Assembly (NCBI RefSeq): GCF_024206475.1
Contig: NZ_JAMBPR010000017.1
Coordinates: 1-64,000 of the forward strand
Direction: 5' to 3'
Source: Paraburkholderia sp. CNPSo 3274
GTDB taxonomy: Bacteria > Pseudomonadota > Gammaproteobacteria > Burkholderiales > Burkholderiaceae
Length of the DNA stretch: 64,000 nt
This document shows positions 8,665-20,815 of this stretch, piece by piece. A model generated the notes under the pieces. It saw nothing but the letters and a program-made list of their open reading frames with translations, ran no database searches and was not told the DNA's origin. Numbering within the stretch: the stretch's first letter is position 1; the number at the start of each line of letters is the position of its first letter. A program made the translations under genes and the position numbers.

Positions 8665-9756
8665 TCACGCACCGGTCGCGCGAATCGCGCGGCTGTGGCG
8701 ATGCACTTCGTCCACGAGTTCGGCCACGCTTTCGGGCGGCGTGAACTGCGAAATGCCGTGGCCGAGGTTGAACACGTGGCCCGGGTGCGCGCCAAAGCTG
8801 TCCAGCACCGCGCGCGCCTGTTCGCGAATCGCAGCCGGCGAAGCGAACAGCACCGTGGGATCGAGGTTGCCCTGGAGCGCCACGCGATCACCCACGCGCT
8901 CACGCGCGCGGCCGAGGTTGACGGTCCAGTCGAGACCGACCGCGTCCACGCCCGCATTGGCGATTTCGTCGAGCCAGAGGCCGCCGCCCTTCGTGAACGT
9001 GATCACCGGCACGCGCTCGCCATCGTGCTCGCGCTTGAGCTGCGCCACCACCTGCGCGATCCAGGCGAGCGAGAAGCGCTGGTACGCGCCGTCCGCGAGC
9101 GCGCCGCCCCAGGTGTCGAAGATCATCACGGCCTGCGCGCCGGCTTCGATCTGCGCGTTCAGATAGGCCGCCACCGCCAGCGCGTTGACTTCGAGAATGC
9201 GCTGCATGAGGTCCGGACGCGCGTACAGCATCGACTTCACCGTGCGGAAGTCGTCCGAGCCGCCGCCCTCGACCATGTAGCAGGCGAGCGTCCACGGGCT
9301 GCCCGAAAAGCCGATGAGCGGCACGCGCTGGCGCCCTTCTGCATTGGTGAGCGCGCGGCGAATTTCGCGCACGGCGTCAGTCACGTAGCCGAGCGTCGCA
9401 CCGATATCCGGCACGGCGAGTCGCGCCACGTCTTCTTCGGTGCGCACGGGGTGCGCGAACTTCGGCCCTTCGCCCGCCTGGAACGAAAGGCCGAGGCCCA
9501 TCGCATCCGGAATCGTGAGGATGTCGGAGAACAGGATCGCGGCGTCGAGCGGATAGCGCTCGAGCGGTTGCAGCGTGACCTCGGTCGCGTAATCGGGATT
9601 CTTCGCCAGGCCAAGGAAGCTGCCCGCGCGGCTGCGCGTAGCGTTGTACTCCGGCAGATAGCGGCCTGCCTGGCGCATCAACCAGATCGGCGTGTACTCG
9701 GTCGGCTGGCGCAGCAGCGCGCGCAGGAAGGTGTCGTTCAGGAGAGTGTGGGCCAC
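8665..9756 (-). CDS. hemE: Uroporphyrinogen III decarboxylase
   Basis: The 363-residue cytosolic enzyme decarboxylates the four acetate groups of uroporphyrinogen III to give coproporphyrinogen III in haem synthesis. The family signature [12 protein letters not shown] is at residues 26-37, containing the substrate-binding arginines Arg28 and Arg32. The second signature [15 protein letters not shown] is in the middle. Length equals the bacterial family norm of about 350-365. It is read towards priA; the 8.2-8.7 kb spacer separates them, so co-transcription is possible but not shown. Confidence 0.97.
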   Translation of the reverse strand: MAHTLLNDTFLRALLRQPTEYTPIWLMRQAGRYLPEYNATRSRAGSFLGLAKNPDYATEVTLQPLERYPLDAAILFSDILTIPDAMGLGLSFQAGEGPKFAHPVRTEEDVARLAVPDIGATLGYVTDAVREIRRALTNAEGRQRVPLIGFSGSPWTLACYMVEGGGSDDFRTVKSMLYARPDLMQRILEVNALAVAAYLNAQIEAGAQAVMIFDTWGGALADGAYQRFSLAWIAQVVAQLKREHDGERVPVITFTKGGGLWLDEIANAGVDAVGLDWTVNLGRARERVGDRVALQGNLDPTVLFASPAAIREQARAVLDSFGAHPGHVFNLGHGISQFTPPESVAELVDEVHRHSRAIRATGA

Positions 9757-9981
9757 GTGCTAGATGCGCGAAATCGCGCCAGGGTTCGGAAGCAAGCGGC
9801 CATTTTACCGGAGCGGCCGCCGCGCCATGCCGCTGATGGGCGGGATCAGACAGCGCAATGACACTGAAGTATAGGTCCTGCCTACCCAGGTAAGTCCGCG
9901 CTTATCCGCCGCGTACGCGAGGTCTATCATCAGACGGCTTTCCAAAACATTACATCAATCAAAACCAGATCTGGAGACACG

Positions 9982-10794
9982 ATGAAAAGAGCCGCCCTCG
10001 GCCTGACGATCGTTAGCGCCGCATTGCTGAGCGCGTGCGCCACGGGCCAGTCCGCCGGTACACCCGCCAACGGTGCGCAGACCGCCACCGCCCCTTCGCG
10101 CCTCGACGAGATCATCGCCCGCGGCACGCTGCGCGCCTGTACGACCGGCGACTACAGGCCCTACTCGTTCTACAGGCAGGACGGCACGTTCGAAGGCATC
10201 GACATCGACATGACGGAGTCGCTTGCGAAGTCGCTGGGCGTGAAGGCCGAGTTCGTGAAGACGTCGTGGTCGAACCTCATGAACGACTTCCTCGCGAAGT
10301 GCGACGTTGCAGTGGGTGGTGTCTCCACGACGCTCGACCGCCAGAAGCGCGCGTTCTTTACCGACGCCTATCAAGTCGACGGCAAGACGCCGATCGTGCG
10401 ATGCGACGACGTCAAGAAGTACCAGACCGTTGCGCAGATCAACCAGCCTTCAGTGCGCGTGATCATGAATCCGGGCGGCACGAACGAGCGCTTCGCCAAG
10501 CAGTTCTTGCCGCATGCGAATCTCATCATGTATCCGGACAACGTGACGATCTTCAAACAGATCCTCGCAGGCAAGGCCGACGTGATGGTGACCGATGCCT
10601 CCGAGACCATGCTGCAGCAGAAGCTCAACCCGGGCCTGTGCTCGGTGCATCCCGACAAGCCCTTTCAATACGGCGAGAAAGCGTGGATGGTGCCGCGCGG
10701 CGACGTGGTGTTCCAGCAGTATGTCGATCAGTGGTTGCATCTTGCGCGCGCGAGCGGCGAATATCAGGCAATCTCCGACAAGTGGCTGAAGTGA
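9982..10794 (+). CDS. pheC: Cyclohexadienyl dehydratase PheC-like lipoprotein
   Basis: The 270-residue product has a lipoprotein signal peptide with lipobox LLSAC and Cys19. The rest is a solute-binding-protein fold (family 3) very close to Pseudomonas PheC: TTGDYRPYSF, NPGGTNERFAKQ, PDNVTIFKQILAGKADVMVTDASE, and YVDQWLHLA. PheC converts prephenate to phenylpyruvate and arogenate to phenylalanine in the periplasm. Glu208 in TDASE aligns with the catalytic glutamate known in PheC, which favours enzyme over transporter subunit. No permease genes are adjacent, which also fits. GGAGA precedes the ATG. Membrane anchoring is unusual because the studied PheC is soluble. Confidence 0.8.
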   Translation: MKRAALGLTIVSAALLSACATGQSAGTPANGAQTATAPSRLDEIIARGTLRACTTGDYRPYSFYRQDGTFEGIDIDMTESLAKSLGVKAEFVKTSWSNLMNDFLAKCDVAVGGVSTTLDRQKRAFFTDAYQVDGKTPIVRCDDVKKYQTVAQINQPSVRVIMNPGGTNERFAKQFLPHANLIMYPDNVTIFKQILAGKADVMVTDASETMLQQKLNPGLCSVHPDKPFQYGEKAWMVPRGDVVFQQYVDQWLHLARASGEYQAISDKWLK

Positions 10795-10963
10795 AGTGCT
10801 GAATCGCGCCGCATTGTTATGGCCCTTCGAATTGCTACGATGAGTTGCAGAAGATGTCGCGACACGAGCCGCGCAAAGTTTGCATTTCGCGCACAGGTGC
10901 AATGTCGACGCATTGCGCATGTGCGCAGCCGGTAATTCCGTACGGTGCGTGTCGTGCGCAAAA

Positions 10964-10985
10964 GGCCCATGCCGTGGGCCTTCCT
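10964..10985 (+). terminator. Stem-loop downstream of pheC
   Basis: GGCCCA (10964-10969) pairs with TGGGCC (10975-10980) around a 5-base loop and is followed by TTCCTTC. It is 170 bases after the pheC stop. The stem is short and the T tract imperfect, so termination is possible only. Confidence 0.4.
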
Positions 10986-11159
10986 TCATGCGATACGAAT
11001 CCTCGCGCGCGGGCTGCCGCTAAAGCTGTCGGACAGGCTCGAAAAATAGCGGTAAAAATGACTTCCGCAAAACGCTCAGGATGGCAAAAGGCGCGCGGAG
11101 CCTTATCTGGCGGGCGTTACAACCTGAAACACTTTGTTACCGCGAACCCGTCTTAATTC

Positions 11160-11384
11160 GCCCACAATGCCTTCAACGGTTTCAACACGGATGTGGCAGG
11201 GTGCCAGTGTGAGCGGACACAAAACACCAGCCGGTCGGCCCTACGCCGAAGCCCTCTCGAGGGGCATCCTTGTTGGAGCCGTGACCGGCGTCGAAGACGT
11301 TTCATGACCCGGCTCCTCCTTTGGTCTCCTCGCGCTAACCCCGTAGCGTGTGGTTTTTAGCGGGCTCCAGGCCCGCTTTTTTTT
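11160..11384 (+). ncRNA. Candidate structured small RNA with its own terminator (5-prime end not defined)
   Basis: There is no ORF, but several pairings are visible on the plus strand: ACGCCG (11243-11248) with CGGCGT (11286-11291), CCC/GGG around TCTCGA inside it, and GGAGCC (11275-11280) with GGCTCC (11311-11316). A strong terminator follows at 11359-11384. The segment includes CCTCCTTT (11315-11322), identical to the anti-Shine-Dalgarno of 16S rRNA. The terminator is about 565 bases past the pheC stop, too far to be its natural end. I saw no convincing promoter. I do not recognise the family. Confidence 0.4.
11359..11384 (+). terminator. Rho-independent terminator
   Basis: AGCGGGC (11359-11365), loop TCCAG, GCCCGCT (11371-11377), then a run of eight T ending at 11384. 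The T run is on the plus strand only, so it ends plus-strand transcription. Confidence 0.85.
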
Positions 11385-11535
11385 CGCCTGTACGTTTTGT
11401 TATTCGCCAGGCATCGTTGCGCACCACCCCCTGCGCCGCCAGACAATCGTCCGGTTTCCCGACTATTTTTGCGCGCCCTGGAATGCCGCCGCGGCGCCAT
11501 GAATCGCCCGCCGCGGCATTGCATCAAACCACCTA

Positions 11536-13296
11536 TCAAGCCGTCTTCTGCTCGCTGATCTTGAGTTCGTCGATCATGCGCGCGCGCATCACGAACTTCT
11601 GCACCTTGCCTGTCACGGTCATCGGCAGTTCGTCGACAAAGCGGATGTACTTCGGGATCTTGTAGTGCGCAATTTGCCCCTGGCAAAACGCCTGAATCTC
11701 CTCCGCCGTTGCCACTTCGCCCGGACGCAGTACGATCCACGCGCACACTTCCTCGCCGTACTTCGCATCGGGCACGCCGAACACCTGCGCGGACTGCACC
11801 TTCGGGTGGCGGAACAGAAACTCTTCGATCTCGCGCGGGTAGATGTTCTCGCCGCCGCGGATGAGCATGTCCTTGAGGCGGCCGACGATGTTGCAGTAGC
11901 CTTCGGCGTCGATCGTCGCGAGATCGCCCGTATGCATCCAGCCATCGACAATCGACTCGGCCGTCTTTTCCTCGTCGCCCCAGTAGCCCTGCATCACCGA
12001 ATAGCCCTTCGTACACAGCTCGCCCGTTTCGCCCACGGCCACGGTATTGCCGAGCGCGTCGACGATCTTCACTTCGAGATGCGGTTGAATGCGGCCCACC
12101 GTGGTCGTGCGCTTGTCGAGCGGGTCGGTTGTCGCGCTCTGGAACGACACCGGGCTCGTTTCCGTCATGCCGTAGGCGATCGTGATTTCAGCGAGATGCA
12201 TCTTTGAGACCACGCGCTTCATCGTCTCGATCGGGCACGGTGAGCCGGCCATGATGCCCGTGCGCAGCTTCGAAAGATCGAAGCGCGCGAACTCCGGATG
12301 ATCTAGCTCCGCGATGAACATCGTGGGCACGCCGTGCAAAGCCGTGCAGCCCTCTTCCGAAACCGCTTCGAGCGTCGCGCGCGGATCAAAAGCCTCGCCG
12401 GGGAACACCATGTTCGCGCCCACAGAAACGCACGCGAGCACCGCGAGCACCATGCCGAAGCAGTGATAAAGCGGCACCGGAATGCAGAGCGAGTCTTCTT
12501 CCGTGAGGCGCATCGCCTGGGCGATGAAACGCCCGTTGTTGAGCACGTTGCGGTGCGTGAGCGTCGCGCCCTTCGGATTGCCGGTCGTGCCGCTCGTGAA
12601 CTGGATGTTGATGGCCTCGTCGGGCGATAGCGTCGCGTTGATCGCGTCGAGCCACGCCGTGCCGTCGCGGGCAATACGCTCGCGGCCCATCTCCACGAGC
12701 TCGCTGAAGCAGAACATGCCGGGCGTGGCCGTGTCGCACATGCGCACGACCGCGCGCAGTTCGGGCAGGCGCGCAGCCTGCAACTGGCCGGGCGTGGCGC
12801 TCGCAAGCTCGGGCGCGAGCGTCTGCAGCATCTCCAGATACTTCGAGGTCTTGAAGCTCTCCGCCGAGACGATCGTCTTGCAACCGACCTTGTTCAGCGC
12901 GTATTCGAGTTCGGAGAGGCGATAGGCGGGATTGATGTTGACGAGCACCGCGCCAATACGCGCGGTCGCAAACTGGGTGAGCAGCCATTCGACGCGATTG
13001 GGCGACCAGATGCCAACGCGATCTCCCTTGACGATGCCTAGCTCGGCGAAACCGGCTGCGAGCACGTCTACTTCGGCGGCGAACTCGCGCCAGTTCCAGC
13101 GGATACCCTGCTCGCGGAACACCACGGCGGGCCGCTCGGGAAACCGGTTCGCCGTCTCCTGCAGGAAGGTGCCGAGGGTCGCGTCGCTGAGCGGCACGTC
13201 GGTCGTGCCTCGCACGTAGGAAAACCCGTCTTTCGGCGCGATGAGCGGCTCATGTACACCGGGCGCGGCGCGCGCGCCTGCTGCGTCGATTGCCAT
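11536..13296 (-). CDS. AMP-binding acyl-CoA synthetase (ACSF2/FadD-like)
   Basis: The 586-residue enzyme activates a fatty acid to acyl-AMP and then acyl-CoA. Motifs in order: [18 protein letters not shown] (P-loop, A3), [13 protein letters not shown] (A5), the [10 protein letters not shown] stretch (A7), [20 protein letters not shown] (A8), and a C-terminal [11 protein letters not shown] with the catalytic lysine (A10). The overall sequence resembles the medium-chain ACSF2-like branch more than E. coli FadD; substrate length is inferred. It is a single transcription unit between the sRNA candidate and the atp operon terminator. Confidence 0.9.
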   Translation of the reverse strand: MAIDAAGARAAPGVHEPLIAPKDGFSYVRGTTDVPLSDATLGTFLQETANRFPERPAVVFREQGIRWNWREFAAEVDVLAAGFAELGIVKGDRVGIWSPNRVEWLLTQFATARIGAVLVNINPAYRLSELEYALNKVGCKTIVSAESFKTSKYLEMLQTLAPELASATPGQLQAARLPELRAVVRMCDTATPGMFCFSELVEMGRERIARDGTAWLDAINATLSPDEAINIQFTSGTTGNPKGATLTHRNVLNNGRFIAQAMRLTEEDSLCIPVPLYHCFGMVLAVLACVSVGANMVFPGEAFDPRATLEAVSEEGCTALHGVPTMFIAELDHPEFARFDLSKLRTGIMAGSPCPIETMKRVVSKMHLAEITIAYGMTETSPVSFQSATTDPLDKRTTTVGRIQPHLEVKIVDALGNTVAVGETGELCTKGYSVMQGYWGDEEKTAESIVDGWMHTGDLATIDAEGYCNIVGRLKDMLIRGGENIYPREIEEFLFRHPKVQSAQVFGVPDAKYGEEVCAWIVLRPGEVATAEEIQAFCQGQIAHYKIPKYIRFVDELPMTVTGKVQKFVMRARMIDELKISEQKTA

Positions 13297-13660
13297 GATG
13301 GCTGTCTCCTGGGGAGCGTCACTCCCGCGTTTGAGATGAATTTGAAAACCATTGTGCCACCGGCTTTCCCGGAGGCGGCATCAAGTCTTACCCGCAGCGC
13401 ACTTGTCTGGGCCGAGTCCGGCGCCGCTTGACGTGCCGGCCGCGAATGCATGATTTGGCATTACCTTTCCGTAAACGTCAAGTATGTCAGAGCGTTTTGG
13501 TCGACCACCGGGCTCACGGCATTTGTGCCGCGTTTTTCATCGCGATGCCATTGGGCCGTGCCCGTTTACCGGAGCGCAAATGCAAAAAAAAGGGCCCCCG
13601 GTTCGGGAGCCCCTTTTCGCTTCGGACGCCGCGCCACGAGGGCGCGCGTACGAGAACCAA
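13297..13660. other. Intergenic region between atpC and the acyl-CoA synthetase gene
   Basis: It contains the atp operon terminator at 13584-13613 and presumably the promoter of the acyl-CoA synthetase gene, which I could not place. No gene is seen. Confidence 0.6.
13584..13613 (-). terminator. Terminator of the atp operon
   Basis: On the minus strand an 8-bp stem GGGCTCCC/GGGGGCCC (one G-T pair) with a short loop is followed by eight T. It is 48 bases after the atpC stop, ending the nine-gene operon. Confidence 0.85.
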
Positions 13661-14086
13661 TTAGTGCTGGTTCATCTTGCGCAGGCGCTGGATCGCCGCG
13701 AGCTGCGCGACCGCGTAAGCCAGTTCGGCTTGGGCGGTGGCGTACTCGAGGTTCGAGCCCGCGTTCTGCAGCGTCTCTTCAGCGCGCTTGCGCGCTTCCG
13801 TGGCCTTCGCCTCGTCGAGATCCTTGCCGCGGATCGCGGTGTCGGCGAGCACCGTGACGGCGCCCGGCTGCACTTCGAGAATGCCGCCTGCGACGAACAC
13901 GAACTCCTCACCGCCGTCTTCCGCCACGATGCGCACTGCACCCGGACGAATACGCGTGATGAGCGGCGTGTGGCCCGGCAGAATGCCCAGTTCGCCCGCC
14001 TCGCCCGGAAGCGCGACGAACTTCGCCTGGCCGTCGAAGATGCTCTCTTCGGCGCTGACGACGTCTACCTTGATGGTTGCTGCCAT
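13661..14086 (-). CDS. atpC: ATP synthase F1 epsilon subunit
   Basis: The 141-residue epsilon subunit belongs to the central stalk and inhibits ATP hydrolysis. The N-terminal beta sandwich ([35 protein letters not shown]) and a C-terminal helical hairpin rich in Ala, Glu and Arg are both present, so the regulatory part is intact. It is the last gene of the operon, separated from atpD by a spacer with nested palindromes, and followed by the operon terminator. Confidence 0.97.
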   Translation of the reverse strand: MAATIKVDVVSAEESIFDGQAKFVALPGEAGELGILPGHTPLITRIRPGAVRIVAEDGGEEFVFVAGGILEVQPGAVTVLADTAIRGKDLDEAKATEARKRAEETLQNAGSNLEYATAQAELAYAVAQLAAIQRLRKMNQH

Positions 14087-14103
14087 ATATGTCGACTCCT
14101 GTC

Positions 14104-14175
14104 GATCGGAGTTAGCGTGTCGACCAGAGCTAGCGCTTCAGCGCTTACTCTGGTCCCATAGCGCTTACTCCGATC
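14104..14175. repeat. Nested REP-like palindromes in the atpD-atpC spacer
   Basis: Inner palindrome: GACCAGAGCTAGCGC (14122-14136), loop TTCA, GCGCTTACTCTGGTC (14141-14155). Outer arms: GATCGGAGTTAGCG (14104-14117) and CGCTTACTCCGATC (14162-14175), one mismatch. Both right arms share GCGCTTACTC and are followed by CCCAT. The same design occurs in the atpA-atpG spacer. They could act as mRNA stabilisers or processing sites. Confidence 0.65.
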
Positions 14176-14253
14176 CCATGCATAGCTGGGGTCAATGGGT
14201 TGCAGCGGCGGACAAGCAACGTGTTACCGGCCCGCCCGTTGGCAACTCGACCC

Positions 14254-15675
<1,422 letters not shown>

Positions 15676-15728
15676 TCACTCGCTCACCGGCTCAACACCG
15701 GCGCGGTTTCGCAATCGGTTCGCGCTTG

Positions 15729-16610
15729 TCAGACGGCTGCTGCGCCGCCGACGATTTCCGAAAGTTCCTTCGTAATCGCGGCCTGGCGGCTCTTGTTGTA
15801 CGAGAGCTGCAGTTCGTTGATCACCGTCTTCGCGTTGTCCGACGCCGCCTTCATCGCCACCATACGGGCCGACTGCTCCGAAGCCATGTTTTCCGCCACG
15901 GCCTGATAGACCAGGGCTTCGACATAGCGCACCAGCAGTTCGTCCACGACGGTTTGCGCGTCCGGCTCGTAGATGTAGTCCCACGCCGACTTCGGCGTCG
16001 TGCCGTCGTCATTCGCTTCGAGACGCTCGGCCGACAGCGGCAGCAGTTGCTCGATCACAGGCTCCTGCTTCATCGTGTTGACGAAGCGCGTGTACGCGAG
16101 GTACACGGCGGAAAGCTTGCCTTCCGAGTACTGGTCGAGCTGCACCTTGATCGCGCCGATCAGCTTTTCGAGGTGCGGCGTGTCGCCGAGTTGCACAACG
16201 TTCGAGACGACCTTCGCGCGCAGACGGTTCAGGAAACCGAGGCCCTTGCTGCCGATCGCCGTTGCTTCGATCGACGTGCCGGATGCTTCCAGATCCTTGA
16301 ACTTCTGCAGCGTCGCGCGCAGCACGTTGGTGTTCATCCCGCCGCACAGACCCTTGTCGGTCGTGACGAGAATCACGCCTGCGACCTTCGCACCGGTGTT
16401 TTCCACCATGAACGGGTGGCGGTACTCGGGGTTCGCACGGCTCATGTGCGCAGCGATGTCGCGGACCTTGTCGGCATACGGGCGGGCGGCGCGCATGCGC
16501 TCCTGGGCGCGGCGCATTTTCGACGCCGCGACCATTTCCATCGCCTTGGTGATCTTGCGCGTGTTTTGCACGCTCTTGATCTTGCCGCGAATTTCCTTCA
16601 TTCCAGCCAT
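15729..16610 (-). CDS. atpG: ATP synthase F1 gamma subunit
   Basis: The 293-residue rotor shaft has the characteristic N-terminal helix ([21 protein letters not shown]) and C-terminal helix ([19 protein letters not shown]), which form the coiled coil turning inside alpha3beta3. The middle part is a Rossmann-like domain with [12 protein letters not shown]. It lies between atpA and atpD, with a REP-like palindrome upstream. Confidence 0.98.
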   Translation of the reverse strand: MAGMKEIRGKIKSVQNTRKITKAMEMVAASKMRRAQERMRAARPYADKVRDIAAHMSRANPEYRHPFMVENTGAKVAGVILVTTDKGLCGGMNTNVLRATLQKFKDLEASGTSIEATAIGSKGLGFLNRLRAKVVSNVVQLGDTPHLEKLIGAIKVQLDQYSEGKLSAVYLAYTRFVNTMKQEPVIEQLLPLSAERLEANDDGTTPKSAWDYIYEPDAQTVVDELLVRYVEALVYQAVAENMASEQSARMVAMKAASDNAKTVINELQLSYNKSRQAAITKELSEIVGGAAAV

Positions 16611-16626
16611 TGCTTGCTCCTTTGTC

Positions 16627-16660
16627 GACCCGAGTTGGCGCTTTGGCGCTTACTCGGGTC
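16627..16660. repeat. REP-like palindrome in the atpA-atpG spacer
   Basis: GACCCGAGTTGGCGC (16627-16641), a 4-base loop, and GCGCTTACTCGGGTC (16646-16660) pair with two mismatches. The right arm, GCGCTTACTC followed by GGTCCCA, repeats that of the two palindromes in the atpD-atpC spacer. Confidence 0.6.
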
Positions 16661-16694
16661 CCAGTCCGTTTATCGTGATTGATTCCCGGACGGA

Positions 16695-18236
16695 TCAGTA
16701 TGCGCCGGACTTCTTGAAGTCCTTGAGAGCCGCGTGGAGCGCGTTCTCGTCGTCCTTCGACAGGTCCTTCTTGTCCTCGATGCGCGCGACGAGGTCAGCG
16801 TGCTTCGACTTCAGGTATTCGCGCAGGCCCTTTTCGAACGGCAGGACGTCCTTGACGTCGATGTCGTCGAGGTAGCCGTTGTTCGCCGAGAACAGCGCAA
16901 CAGCCAGTTCCCACACTTGCAGCGGCTGGTACTGCGGCTGCTTGAGCAGTTCCGTCACGCGGCGGCCGCGCTCGAGTTGCTTGCGGGTCGCTTCGTCGAG
17001 GTCCGATGCGAACTGGGCGAATGCAGCCAGTTCACGGTACTGCGCGAGGTCGGTACGGATACCGCCCGACAGCTTCTTCACGACCTTCGTCTGTGCCGCG
17101 CCACCCACACGCGACACCGAAACGCCGGCGTTGATTGCCGGGCGGATGCCTGCGTTGAAGAGGTCGGTTTCCAGGAAGATCTGGCCGTCGGTAATCGAGA
17201 TCACGTTCGTCGGAACGAATGCGGTCACGTCGCCGGCTTGCGTTTCGATGATCGGCAGAGCCGTCAGCGAACCCGTCTTGCCCTTCACTTCGCCGTTCGT
17301 GAACTTCTCGACGTAGTCGACCGACACGCGCGCGGCACGCTCGAGCAGACGCGAGTGCAGATAGAACACGTCGCCGGGGTAAGCTTCACGGCCCGGCGGG
17401 CGACGCAGCAGCAGCGAGATCTGACGGTATGCCCAGGCTTGCTTGGTCAAGTCGTCATAGATGATCAGGGCGTCTTGACCGCGGTCGCGGAAGTATTCGC
17501 CCATCGTGCAGCCGGCGTACGGCGCGAGGTACTGCAGCGCGGCCGATTCCGAAGCCGAAGCGGCGACGACGATCGTGTATTCGATCGCGCCCGTTTCTTC
17601 GAGCTTGCGCAGCACGTTCTGGATCGACGAAGCCTTCTGACCGATGGCGACGTAGATACAGATGAGATCCTTGCCCTTCTGGTTGATGATCGTGTCGACG
17701 GCCACTGCGGTCTTGCCGCACTGACGGTCGCCGATGATCAGCTCACGCTGACCACGGCCGATCGGCACCATCGAGTCGATCGACTTCAGACCCGTTTGCA
17801 CCGGCTGCGACACGCCTTCACGCCAGATCACGCCCGGAGCGATCTTTTCGATCGCGTCGGTCATCTTGGCGTTGACCGGGCCCTTGCCGTCGATCGGGTT
17901 GCCGAGCGGATCGACCACGCGGCCGATCAGTTCGGGGCCAACCGGCACTTCGAGAATGCGACCCGTCGTCTTGACGATGTCGCCTTCCGAAATGTGCTCG
18001 TACTCGCCCAGAATCACCGCGCCGACGGAGTCGCGCTCGAGGTTCAGCGCGAGGCCGAAGGTGTTGCCCGGGAATTCGAGCATTTCGCCCTGCATCACGT
18101 CCGACAGGCCGTGGATACGCACGATACCGTCGGTCACGGAGATCACGGTGCCCTGGTTGCGAACGTCTGCGCTCGCTTCAAGGCCCTGGATCCGGCTCTT
18201 GATCAGCTCGCTGATCTCAGAGGGATTGAGTTGCAT
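16695..18236 (-). CDS. atpA: ATP synthase F1 alpha subunit
   Basis: The 513-residue non-catalytic nucleotide-binding subunit. Its P-loop is [11 protein letters not shown], with Cys173 where E. coli and most homologues have Thr, and Lys175. The signature [14 protein letters not shown] and the arginine-finger region are present. It lies between atpH and atpG. The ATG at 18236 ([16 protein letters not shown]) follows GGAGCG. Confidence 0.98.
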   Translation of the reverse strand: MQLNPSEISELIKSRIQGLEASADVRNQGTVISVTDGIVRIHGLSDVMQGEMLEFPGNTFGLALNLERDSVGAVILGEYEHISEGDIVKTTGRILEVPVGPELIGRVVDPLGNPIDGKGPVNAKMTDAIEKIAPGVIWREGVSQPVQTGLKSIDSMVPIGRGQRELIIGDRQCGKTAVAVDTIINQKGKDLICIYVAIGQKASSIQNVLRKLEETGAIEYTIVVAASASESAALQYLAPYAGCTMGEYFRDRGQDALIIYDDLTKQAWAYRQISLLLRRPPGREAYPGDVFYLHSRLLERAARVSVDYVEKFTNGEVKGKTGSLTALPIIETQAGDVTAFVPTNVISITDGQIFLETDLFNAGIRPAINAGVSVSRVGGAAQTKVVKKLSGGIRTDLAQYRELAAFAQFASDLDEATRKQLERGRRVTELLKQPQYQPLQVWELAVALFSANNGYLDDIDVKDVLPFEKGLREYLKSKHADLVARIEDKKDLSKDDENALHAALKDFKKSGAY

Positions 18237-18303
18237 TATTCGCTCCTGATGTTCAATTCTGTTGCGTGCCAGCCGCCGCGCCCGATTTTTGTAATCGAGG
18301 CGC

Positions 18304-18843
18304 TCAGGCGGTCAACGCCGCCTGCATGCTGGCGAGCCGCGCGCGGACCGAGGTATCGAGCACTTCGTCGCCGACCGTGACGCGCACGCCGCCGATGAGC
18401 GAGTTGTCGATCTCGACGGTCGGCTTCAGCTTGCATTTGAACTTGCGTTCGAGGCTGGCGACGAGGTCGTTCAACTGGGCGCCTTCGAGCGGGAACGCGC
18501 TGACGATCACTGCGTCAGCAGCACCTGCCTTGGCGTTCTTGAGCGCTTCGAACTGCGTCTGGATTTCCGGCAGCAGTGCCAGGCGATGGTTCTCGATCAG
18601 CATCTGCACGAGGTTCTTCACCTCGGCGGATTCCTTGACCGGCGACTTCACCGCCGCGAGCAGCAGCTCGACGACCTGGGCATGGCTCACCTTCGGGCTC
18701 GTCGCGACCGACTGCACCTCGGGCAAGGCCGCAACCTGTGCCAGCTCCGAAACGAGCGTGGACCAGGCGGCGGGGTCACCAGCTTCGGCCACGCCAAACA
18801 ATGCTTCTGCGTACGGGCGGGCGATGGTTGCAAGTTCGGCCAT
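18304..18843 (-). CDS. atpH: ATP synthase F1 delta subunit
   Basis: The 179-residue delta subunit joins F1 to the peripheral stalk. The N-terminal helical bundle ([19 protein letters not shown]) and the C-terminal signature ([20 protein letters not shown]) match the OSCP/delta family. Its start and the atpF stop are two bases apart, so the two are translationally linked. Confidence 0.97.
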   Translation of the reverse strand: MAELATIARPYAEALFGVAEAGDPAAWSTLVSELAQVAALPEVQSVATSPKVSHAQVVELLLAAVKSPVKESAEVKNLVQMLIENHRLALLPEIQTQFEALKNAKAGAADAVIVSAFPLEGAQLNDLVASLERKFKCKLKPTVEIDNSLIGGVRVTVGDEVLDTSVRARLASMQAALTA

Positions 18844-18845
18844 GA

Positions 18846-19316
18846 TCAGAGCTCGGCTTTCAGTTGATTCAGCAGTTCGGCGTGGGCCGACTGATCGACT
18901 TCGCGCTTCAGGATCTGCTCGGCGCCTTGCACAGCGAGAGCTGCGACTTCGGAACGCAGTGCTTCGCGTGCCTTGACGACCTGCTGGTCGGCGTCGGCTT
19001 TCGCTTGAGCGATGATGCGTGTCGCTTCGGCGTGTGCCTGGGCCTTGATTTCTTCTGCGACGGCAAGCGCGCGCTTTTCAGCGTCCGCGATACGGCTTTG
19101 ACCCTCGTTGCGGGCCGTGGCGAGCTCTTCGCCGACGCGCTTGTGCGCCGCTTCGAGTTCCGCCTTGCCCTTTTCCGCAGCGGCGAGGCCGTCTGCGATC
19201 TTCTTCGAGCGCTCGTCGAGGGCGTTGATCAACGGCGGCCACACGAACTTCATCGTGAACCACGCGAGGATCAGGAACACGACCATTTGCGCAAACAGGG
19301 TTGCGTTGAGATTCAC
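18846..19316 (-). CDS. atpF: ATP synthase Fo b subunit
   Basis: The 156-residue peripheral stalk subunit has one N-terminal membrane helix (residues 5-24, [20 protein letters not shown]) and a long charged, Ala-rich coiled coil. Length equals E. coli b. It lies between atpE and atpH and forms a homodimer in the family. Confidence 0.97.
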   Translation of the reverse strand: MNLNATLFAQMVVFLILAWFTMKFVWPPLINALDERSKKIADGLAAAEKGKAELEAAHKRVGEELATARNEGQSRIADAEKRALAVAEEIKAQAHAEATRIIAQAKADADQQVVKAREALRSEVAALAVQGAEQILKREVDQSAHAELLNQLKAEL

Positions 19317-19456
19317 GGTGTTTCCTTCATCGTTGCTATTCCGGGGAATTGAAACGGCAAGGCGCTCATCGGTTGTGAAACTCGATCAGCGCCTCGTCTC
19401 CCGTTCCGCCATGCGCCCATTACCCGTTATAGGTCAGGCGCAACCTTCCAGGGAAC

Positions 19457-19762
<306 letters not shown>

Positions 19763-19792
19763 TTAAAACTGCAATTCTGGTTTGACGAGCAC

Positions 19793-20644
19793 TTAGTGCT
19801 TGTCGTGTGCCTGGCCGATGTACACCAGCGTCAGCATCATGAAAATGAACGCCTGCAGCAGAACGATCAGGATGTGGAAGACCGCCCAGACGCTGCCCGC
19901 AATCACATGGCCGATGAAGCCAAGCACCGTCGTGTCCGCGCCGAAGCTCCACAGACCGCCCAGCAGCGCGATCAGCAGGAACAGCAGCTCGCCTGCATAC
20001 ATGTTGCCGAACAACCGCAGGGCGAGCGAAACCGTCTTGGCGACAAACTCGATGATGTTCAGTGCAAGGTTCGGGATCCACAGGAGCGGATGCGCGCCGA
20101 ACGGGGCCGAGAGCAGCTCGTGTGCGAAGCCGCCAGGACCCTTGATCTTGAGGTTGTAGTAAATCATCAGCACGAACACGCCGAGCGCGATGCCGAACGT
20201 GCCGTTGAGGTCGGCGGTCGGGACGATGCGCTGGTGCGGCAGTGCTTCGGACAGGCCCAGCCAGCCGATCACGCGGCCCGGCAGGTCAACCGGAATGAAG
20301 TCGAGGGAGTTCATGAGCGCGACCCAGATGAACACGGTCAGCGCAAGCGGTGCGATGAATGCACGGTTGCCATGGACGATGGACTTGGACTGGTCCTCGA
20401 CCATCTCGACCAGCATTTCGATGGCGCACTGGAAGCGGCCCGGTACGCCCGGGGTCGCTTTGCGCGCAGCGAGGCGCAAGATGAGGATAGTCACGACACC
20501 GCACAGGATCGACCAGAACAACGTGTCGATGTTCCAGACGCTGAAGTCGACGATCGACGTCTGGTGCGAGGTCGCAAAGTTCTGCAAGTGGTGAGCAATG
20601 TACTCGGACGGACCCGGTGCGCTCGTTCCTTCGCTAGCTGCCAT
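19793..20644 (-). CDS. atpB: ATP synthase Fo a subunit
   Basis: The 283-residue polytopic membrane protein forms the proton half-channels. The essential arginine region is in [14 protein letters not shown] and [16 protein letters not shown], the typical helix with the conserved Arg. The ATG at 20644 ([20 protein letters not shown]) is preferred over an in-frame upstream codon because it starts the conserved N-terminus. It is second in the operon after atpI. Confidence 0.97.
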   Translation of the reverse strand: MAASEGTSAPGPSEYIAHHLQNFATSHQTSIVDFSVWNIDTLFWSILCGVVTILILRLAARKATPGVPGRFQCAIEMLVEMVEDQSKSIVHGNRAFIAPLALTVFIWVALMNSLDFIPVDLPGRVIGWLGLSEALPHQRIVPTADLNGTFGIALGVFVLMIYYNLKIKGPGGFAHELLSAPFGAHPLLWIPNLALNIIEFVAKTVSLALRLFGNMYAGELLFLLIALLGGLWSFGADTTVLGFIGHVIAGSVWAVFHILIVLLQAFIFMMLTLVYIGQAHDKH

Positions 20645-20815
20645 ATCGTTAAAGCCACCCAAATTGTCGAAAATCGTTTTCGGCCGCTCCCGCCGCAAAA
20701 CTGTATTGCGGGAACGCACCGCCGTGGATCGTGTCTTATCTGCTTCGCATTGGCTAGCTAACTTCCACCGTCATCGCTTCGACGCCCTGACTTGAGGCGG
20801 CGCGATGTTGGTGGG

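Larger units (their letters stand above)
10795..11535. other. 741-base intergenic region between pheC and the acyl-CoA synthetase gene
   Basis: It holds a stem-loop at 10964-10980 and a strongly structured segment ending in a Rho-independent terminator at 11359-11384, annotated separately as a candidate small RNA. No protein-coding frame with a plausible start was recognised. Confidence 0.6.

Noticed and set aside
11041..11160. Promoter search for the candidate small RNA
   Set aside because: TTGTTA and nearby AT-rich hexamers are not at 16-18 base spacing, so I do not annotate a promoter.
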